This document shows positions 22,960 to 25,318 of a stretch of DNA of 25,318 bases, piece by piece. The notes under the pieces were generated by a model, which ran no database searches, was not told the origin of the DNA, and worked only from the letters and a program-made list of their open reading frames with translations. Origin of the DNA: a virus. The translations under genes and the position numbers were made by a program. Position 1 is the first letter of the stretch, and each line of letters opens with the position of its first letter. The stretch is taken from positions 1-25,318 of IMG/VR virus record IMGVR_UViG_3300020119_000002. One strand, given 5' to 3'.

Positions 22960-23153
22960 GATGGCCTCCGATTCCAGGCGCGTATTGCGTCTCGTTTTGT
23001 TGGGTATGTGTCGGTTATTGGCTTAATCAGGCACTTCTTGGTAGCGCATCCGGCATAAACACCATCGCCATCGCCAACCAGCTCTGCCTCACCACCACAG
23101 AATGGGCAGCTCAATAGAGAAGCCCAATGCGGAAGTTTGAGGTCGTAAATCAT
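22956..23153 (-). CDS. Lar-family restriction alleviation protein
   Basis: This 65-aa protein has the zinc-ribbon motif CPFCGG (C16, C19), a second Cys pair at C36 and C41, and the closing AWNRR at 59-63, which together mark the Lar family. Lar of the Rac prophage lowers type I restriction by favouring modification of unmodified DNA. The ATG overlaps the NinG stop as ATGA. It probably helps the phage escape host restriction; specificity is not known. Confidence 0.85.
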   Translation of the reverse strand: MIYDLKLPHWASLLSCPFCGGEAELVGDGDGVYAGCATKKCLIKPITDTYPTKRDAIRAWNRRPS

Positions 23154-23761
23154 GCGGCCTCCCGCTGTTTCAGCGCGCGAAGGTCTGCCCTGGCCTTGGC
23201 GCGAATGCCGTCCAACTCTTCACGGGTGTATCGGTGAGTTTCGTTGTTGGACTCCAGCGCCAGCACGCGCCCTTCACCGATCAGAGCCACCAGCGCCGCA
23301 CGATAAGCTTCGATATTTCCTGATTTATGGACGTTGCATGCAGAGCATTGAAGCCACAAATTATCGGGATTGAAGCGGAGTTGCGGAGCGGCGGCCGTGG
23401 TGCGGTAATGTCCTGCATGCCACGCAAACGCGGACTTGGTTCCGCAAGAGATACAGCCATGTCCGGCGGCCAGCAACATTTCACGCCGCCAGTCGTTGAA
23501 GGCACGCTGAGTCATCTGTATCCAGTGACGGACCGGCTTTAACTCATTACGACGTGCAGCGCGCCGTTGGCGACCCGCCTTCTCTTCGGAGCGCTGGCGT
23601 TGCACTTCCTTCTGCTTAGCTGCTTCACGGGCTTTTGCCGTCTGTTCTTTGCCGATCGCGCTGGCGCACTCGAATGAGCAAACCACCTGTCCGTTACGTA
23701 CTGGGTGGAACCACTGGCGACATGCTTTATGGGCGCACTTGCGGCGCGGTAACTTAGCCAT
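23150..23761 (-). CDS. ninG: NinG (Rap) recombination protein
   Basis: This 203-aa protein has an N-terminal Cys cluster (C9, C14, C28, C32), a basic coiled region (about 40-75) and a C-terminal HNH-like treble clef (C103, C106, H115/H118, C139, C142 in HGCISCGTKS to LQCSACNVHKSGN). This is the layout of lambda NinG/Rap, a Holliday-junction nuclease acting in Red and RecBCD recombination. It overlaps the NinE-like gene by 8 bp and the Lar gene by 4 bp. Confidence 0.92.
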   Translation of the reverse strand: MAKLPRRKCAHKACRQWFHPVRNGQVVCSFECASAIGKEQTAKAREAAKQKEVQRQRSEEKAGRQRRAARRNELKPVRHWIQMTQRAFNDWRREMLLAAGHGCISCGTKSAFAWHAGHYRTTAAAPQLRFNPDNLWLQCSACNVHKSGNIEAYRAALVALIGEGRVLALESNNETHRYTREELDGIRAKARADLRALKQREAA

Positions 23762-23924
23762 GCGCCCTCCGTGCCGCGAGACGCAGCCATTTCTGATCCA
23801 CCAGGCGGGCGGTGTAGCCTTTCATGGTCGGGATGTCGGACGGCTTAACCGCGGGCTTACGCTGGCGGTGCGCCGGAACGCGAAAGATTTCATTGGTGAT
23901 GACGCGGGAAAGTGGGGTAGACAT
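23754..23924 (-). CDS. NinE-like protein, 56 aa
   Basis: This frame starts with ATG 23924, with GGAGG 4 nt upstream, and overlaps the NinB stop as ATGA. The C-terminal half (KPSDIPTMKGYTARLVDQKW followed by LRLAARR) matches the NinE pattern of lambda (DVKTFNYTAHLWDIRWLR), with basic residues ahead of it. The N-terminal Cys pair of lambda NinE is absent. Function of NinE is unknown. Confidence 0.65.
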   Translation of the reverse strand: MSTPLSRVITNEIFRVPAHRQRKPAVKPSDIPTMKGYTARLVDQKWLRLAARRAHG

Positions 23925-24379
23925 CAGGCCTCCTGCTTATCGCGCAGCTGCTGGAACTCACAGTTGCTCGGGATAGTCAGCGCCAGGCCGAACTGAGCGC
24001 ACCATGCTTCGACTTTGCACATGAAGATATGCATTTCACCAGTGTCGAGTTGCGACGTGTGGCGAGGCTCCCAGGTGGATTCCTTTTGGCCGGTGATAAA
24101 GTCGGTATAGGTGACTTCTTCGCAGCCGAGATAGGTCTTTTTGAGGTTGCGTTTAACCCACTCAGGGGTGGCGTCAGTGCGACCGGATTTAACCAGGTAT
24201 TCGCTGATTTCACCGAGCCACAAATGAAGAAGTGAATTTTGAGACAGGCTGCGTTTCTCTCGCCATTCCTTCACCTGCAAACGGAGTGGTTTACCGGTGG
24301 CTAGTTGCTCTTGCAGAAGCTTGCCGACAGCCGCAAAGTTGCCAGCGTGCAGCTTAATGCCGCACTGAGGGATATTCAT
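23924..24379 (-). CDS. ninB: NinB (Orf family) recombination mediator
   Basis: The protein is 151 aa from ATG 24379, with GGAGG 4 nt upstream; lambda NinB is 146 aa. It contains KRSLSQNSLLHLWLGEIS at 42-59, equivalent to RSLDQN...LGDVS in lambda. NinB/Orf binds single-stranded DNA and can replace RecFOR functions in phage recombination. The longer in-frame start at 24490 would run through several inverted repeats and has no support. Confidence 0.88.
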   Translation of the reverse strand: MNIPQCGIKLHAGNFAAVGKLLQEQLATGKPLRLQVKEWREKRSLSQNSLLHLWLGEISEYLVKSGRTDATPEWVKRNLKKTYLGCEEVTYTDFITGQKESTWEPRHTSQLDTGEMHIFMCKVEAWCAQFGLALTIPSNCEFQQLRDKQEA

Positions 24380-24632
24380 AAGACCTCCAGAACGGAGAGC
24401 GACAAATGCAGAAAGTCGCAGGTGCATTTCTGCATCTGTGACGGGTGATTTGATGTGTTCTTTGTGTGTAGCATGCGATTTCCCAATCACATGCAGAGGT
24501 CTTACCGCCGGGCGTTCAACTCCGACGGCAAGACTAGTTTGCCAGGATGTATAAATTAATCAATCGTTGCTTGACGTTGAATTTGGTACCCTCATTGACG
24601 AGGGTACCATCAGTTGGCGAATGGGTTAGGCA
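24380..24632. promoter_or_regulatory. 253-bp gap before ninB with three inverted repeats
   Basis: No convincing gene is seen here. The gap holds three inverted repeats: ATGCAGAAA and TTTCTGCAT (24406-24414, 24427-24435), GCATGCGATT and AATCACATGC (24471-24494, one G-U pair in minus-strand RNA) and GGTACCCTC and GAGGGTACC (24585-24608, perfect, 6-nt loop). None is followed by a U-run on the minus strand. They may be operator sites or RNA structures; a clear promoter is not visible. Confidence 0.5.
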
Positions 24633-24872
24633 TCACCCTAGATATGGCTTTTTCCAACCCTCGCTGGTAGCAAGCTTCTCGATGGCAAGCAAAATCGGCA
24701 GATTTGATTCATCCGTGCGCTTCATTATTTCCCAGTGAAGCCGTTTTAACTCGTGAACCAGTTGGTCTCTGTTTGTTTCCGCATCATTGCTGGCAAGCAT
24801 CAAGCAGCACTCGCCAACAATGCGACACGCTTCCCGATACAGGTCTTCTGAATCCTTTTCGTACTCTGACAT
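24633..24872 (-). CDS. Small helical protein, 79 aa (possible YmgB/AriR-like)
   Basis: The start at 24872 is preceded by GGAGGGG at good spacing; an ATG at 24887 lies inside that ribosome site region. The product begins MSEYEKDSEDLYREACRIVG and is helical and acidic. The pattern of two amphipathic helices around a QLVHEL-type motif recalls the YmgB/AriR biofilm-regulator family, but the match is weak. The ribosome site lies in a hairpin. Confidence 0.6.
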   Translation of the reverse strand: MSEYEKDSEDLYREACRIVGECCLMLASNDAETNRDQLVHELKRLHWEIMKRTDESNLPILLAIEKLATSEGWKKPYLG

Positions 24873-24876
24873 AATT

Positions 24877-24899
24877 AACCCCTCCAACTTTAAGGGGTT
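24877..24899 (-). promoter_or_regulatory. Hairpin covering a ribosome binding site
   Basis: In minus-strand RNA AACCCCT (24899-24893) can pair with AGGGGTT (24883-24877), which includes most of the GGAGGGG ribosome site of the 79-aa gene. This could lower its translation until a ribosome or factor opens it. On the plus strand the same repeat with its T-run looks like a weak terminator. Confidence 0.5.
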
Positions 24900-24904
24900 T
24901 TATA

Positions 24905-25087
24905 TCACATTACCTCAATGCACTGGATGTTATTAACTGCCGGGCTCACATCTGTCCATGCGCGTTTTTCTTCTGCGATACTTATTGCTTTGATCGCAGC
25001 TTGGCATTGCTCCATGCTCTGCATTGGCTCAACCTGCATATTGGAAGAACTACTGGTAACAACCATAACCAGGAATACGTAAGTCAT
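24905..25087 (-). CDS. Small, possibly exported protein, 60 aa
   Basis: The ATG at 25087 overlaps the stop of the upstream gene as ATGA. The first about 12 residues are hydrophobic (MTYVFLVMVVTS) and could be a short signal or anchor; the rest is polar with two Cys residues (near 28 and 56) that might form a disulfide outside the cytoplasm. Family not recognised. Confidence 0.55.
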   Translation of the reverse strand: MTYVFLVMVVTSSSSNMQVEPMQSMEQCQAAIKAISIAEEKRAWTDVSPAVNNIQCIEVM

Positions 25088-25318
25088 TCAGCCTCCTGCC
25101 GCGGTGCTGCTCCGAGCATTGCTTTGTATACTCGTGTAACTTTGTCCATTCCAGAATCAAAGGCTTGCATTCCGGCAGCCCATTGGTTCGTTGTCGGCTC
25201 AACCGGCACCATCACCCACCCATCTTTCACTGCGCCAGACTGCATGGCGGCACAGAAAGTGTTATGCATCCACTCAGCCCCGCTGAGCCAGTGAAGCCTT
25301 TTCTCTCCGTTCAACCAC
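25084..25318 (-). CDS. Unknown phage protein, C-terminal part, cut by the right edge
   Basis: The frame is open to the right edge; the only early start inside the window is a TTG at 25314, so the gene probably begins outside. The visible 77 or so residues include DGWVMVPVEPTTNQWAAGMQ and VTRVYKAMLGAAP, a pattern shared by many small phage proteins of the early right operon that end in an AMLAAAP-like tail. Function unknown. Confidence 0.6.
   Translation of the reverse strand, partial: WLNGEKRLHWLSGAEWMHNTFCAAMQSGAVKDGWVMVPVEPTTNQWAAGMQAFDSGMDKVTRVYKAMLGAAPRQEAE

Noticed and set aside
24380-24490. Longer NinB start at 24490
   Set aside because: It would add 37 residues unlike NinB and pass through inverted repeats; ATG 24379 has GGAGG at 4 nt.
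1-25318. CRISPR arrays, tRNA genes, integrase or attachment sites
   Set aside because: No regularly spaced repeats, no cloverleaf sequence and no integrase-like frame were seen in the window.

Overview
The window is most of the late half of a lambdoid siphovirus prophage from an enterobacterium (Escherichia/Klebsiella/Salmonella/Enterobacter group). The evidence is a nin-type block (NinB, NinE-like, NinG, Lar), a Q-position regulator, a phage-21-like lysis cassette (pinholin, SAR endolysin, Rz/Rz1) and an IS2-like element. Almost every gene lies on the minus strand, so the transcription order runs from position 25318 down to 1. The exceptions are an IS3-family transposase tail at the left edge and one HNH endonuclease gene at 9562-10053.

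Layout in transcription order. (1) 25318-22223: two small unknown genes, a 79-aa gene, NinB, a NinE-like protein, NinG, a Lar-type anti-restriction protein, a 38-aa protein and a DUF1133-type protein in the Q position. (2) 22222-21964: a late-promoter-like region with a palindrome, a short leader, a strong terminator and a large stem-loop. (3) 21948-20073: a second HNH-AP2 endonuclease, pinholin, SAR endolysin, Rz with embedded Rz1. (4) 19931-17139: a membrane protein that may be a moron, a 72-aa protein, and the small and large terminase subunits. (5) 17126-11211: portal, MuF-like protein, a 57-aa protein, DUF2213 protease-scaffold, decoration-like protein, major capsid and a coiled-coil protein. 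(6) 11208-8662: connector and neck proteins, interrupted by the antisense HNH gene. (7) 8647-1: major tail protein with Ig-like domain(s), a DUF6246-like protein, tape measure, two tail-tip proteins (one DUF1833-like), an NlpC/P60-like protein and a TipJ/gpJ-like protein that is cut by the IS.

The genes form one late transcription unit: the Q-like regulator would allow read-through of the leader terminator and of several further intrinsic terminators placed right after stop codons inside the unit. Many neighbours overlap as ATGA, TGATG or TAATG, which suggests translational coupling.

The most unusual points are four. First, the major tail gene is followed in the -1 frame by a 103-codon open frame that encodes a second Ig/PKD-like domain, reachable by a -1 frameshift at a G-run just before the stop. 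Second, the central tail-tip gene is truncated by an IS2-like insertion, so this prophage probably cannot make infectious particles. Third, two divergent HNH-AP2 endonucleases sit in the late region, one of them antisense. Fourth, there is an in-frame internal start for a separate scaffold within the protease gene. No stretch longer than 300 bases lacks a gene. No tRNA, CRISPR array, integrase or attachment site is visible.
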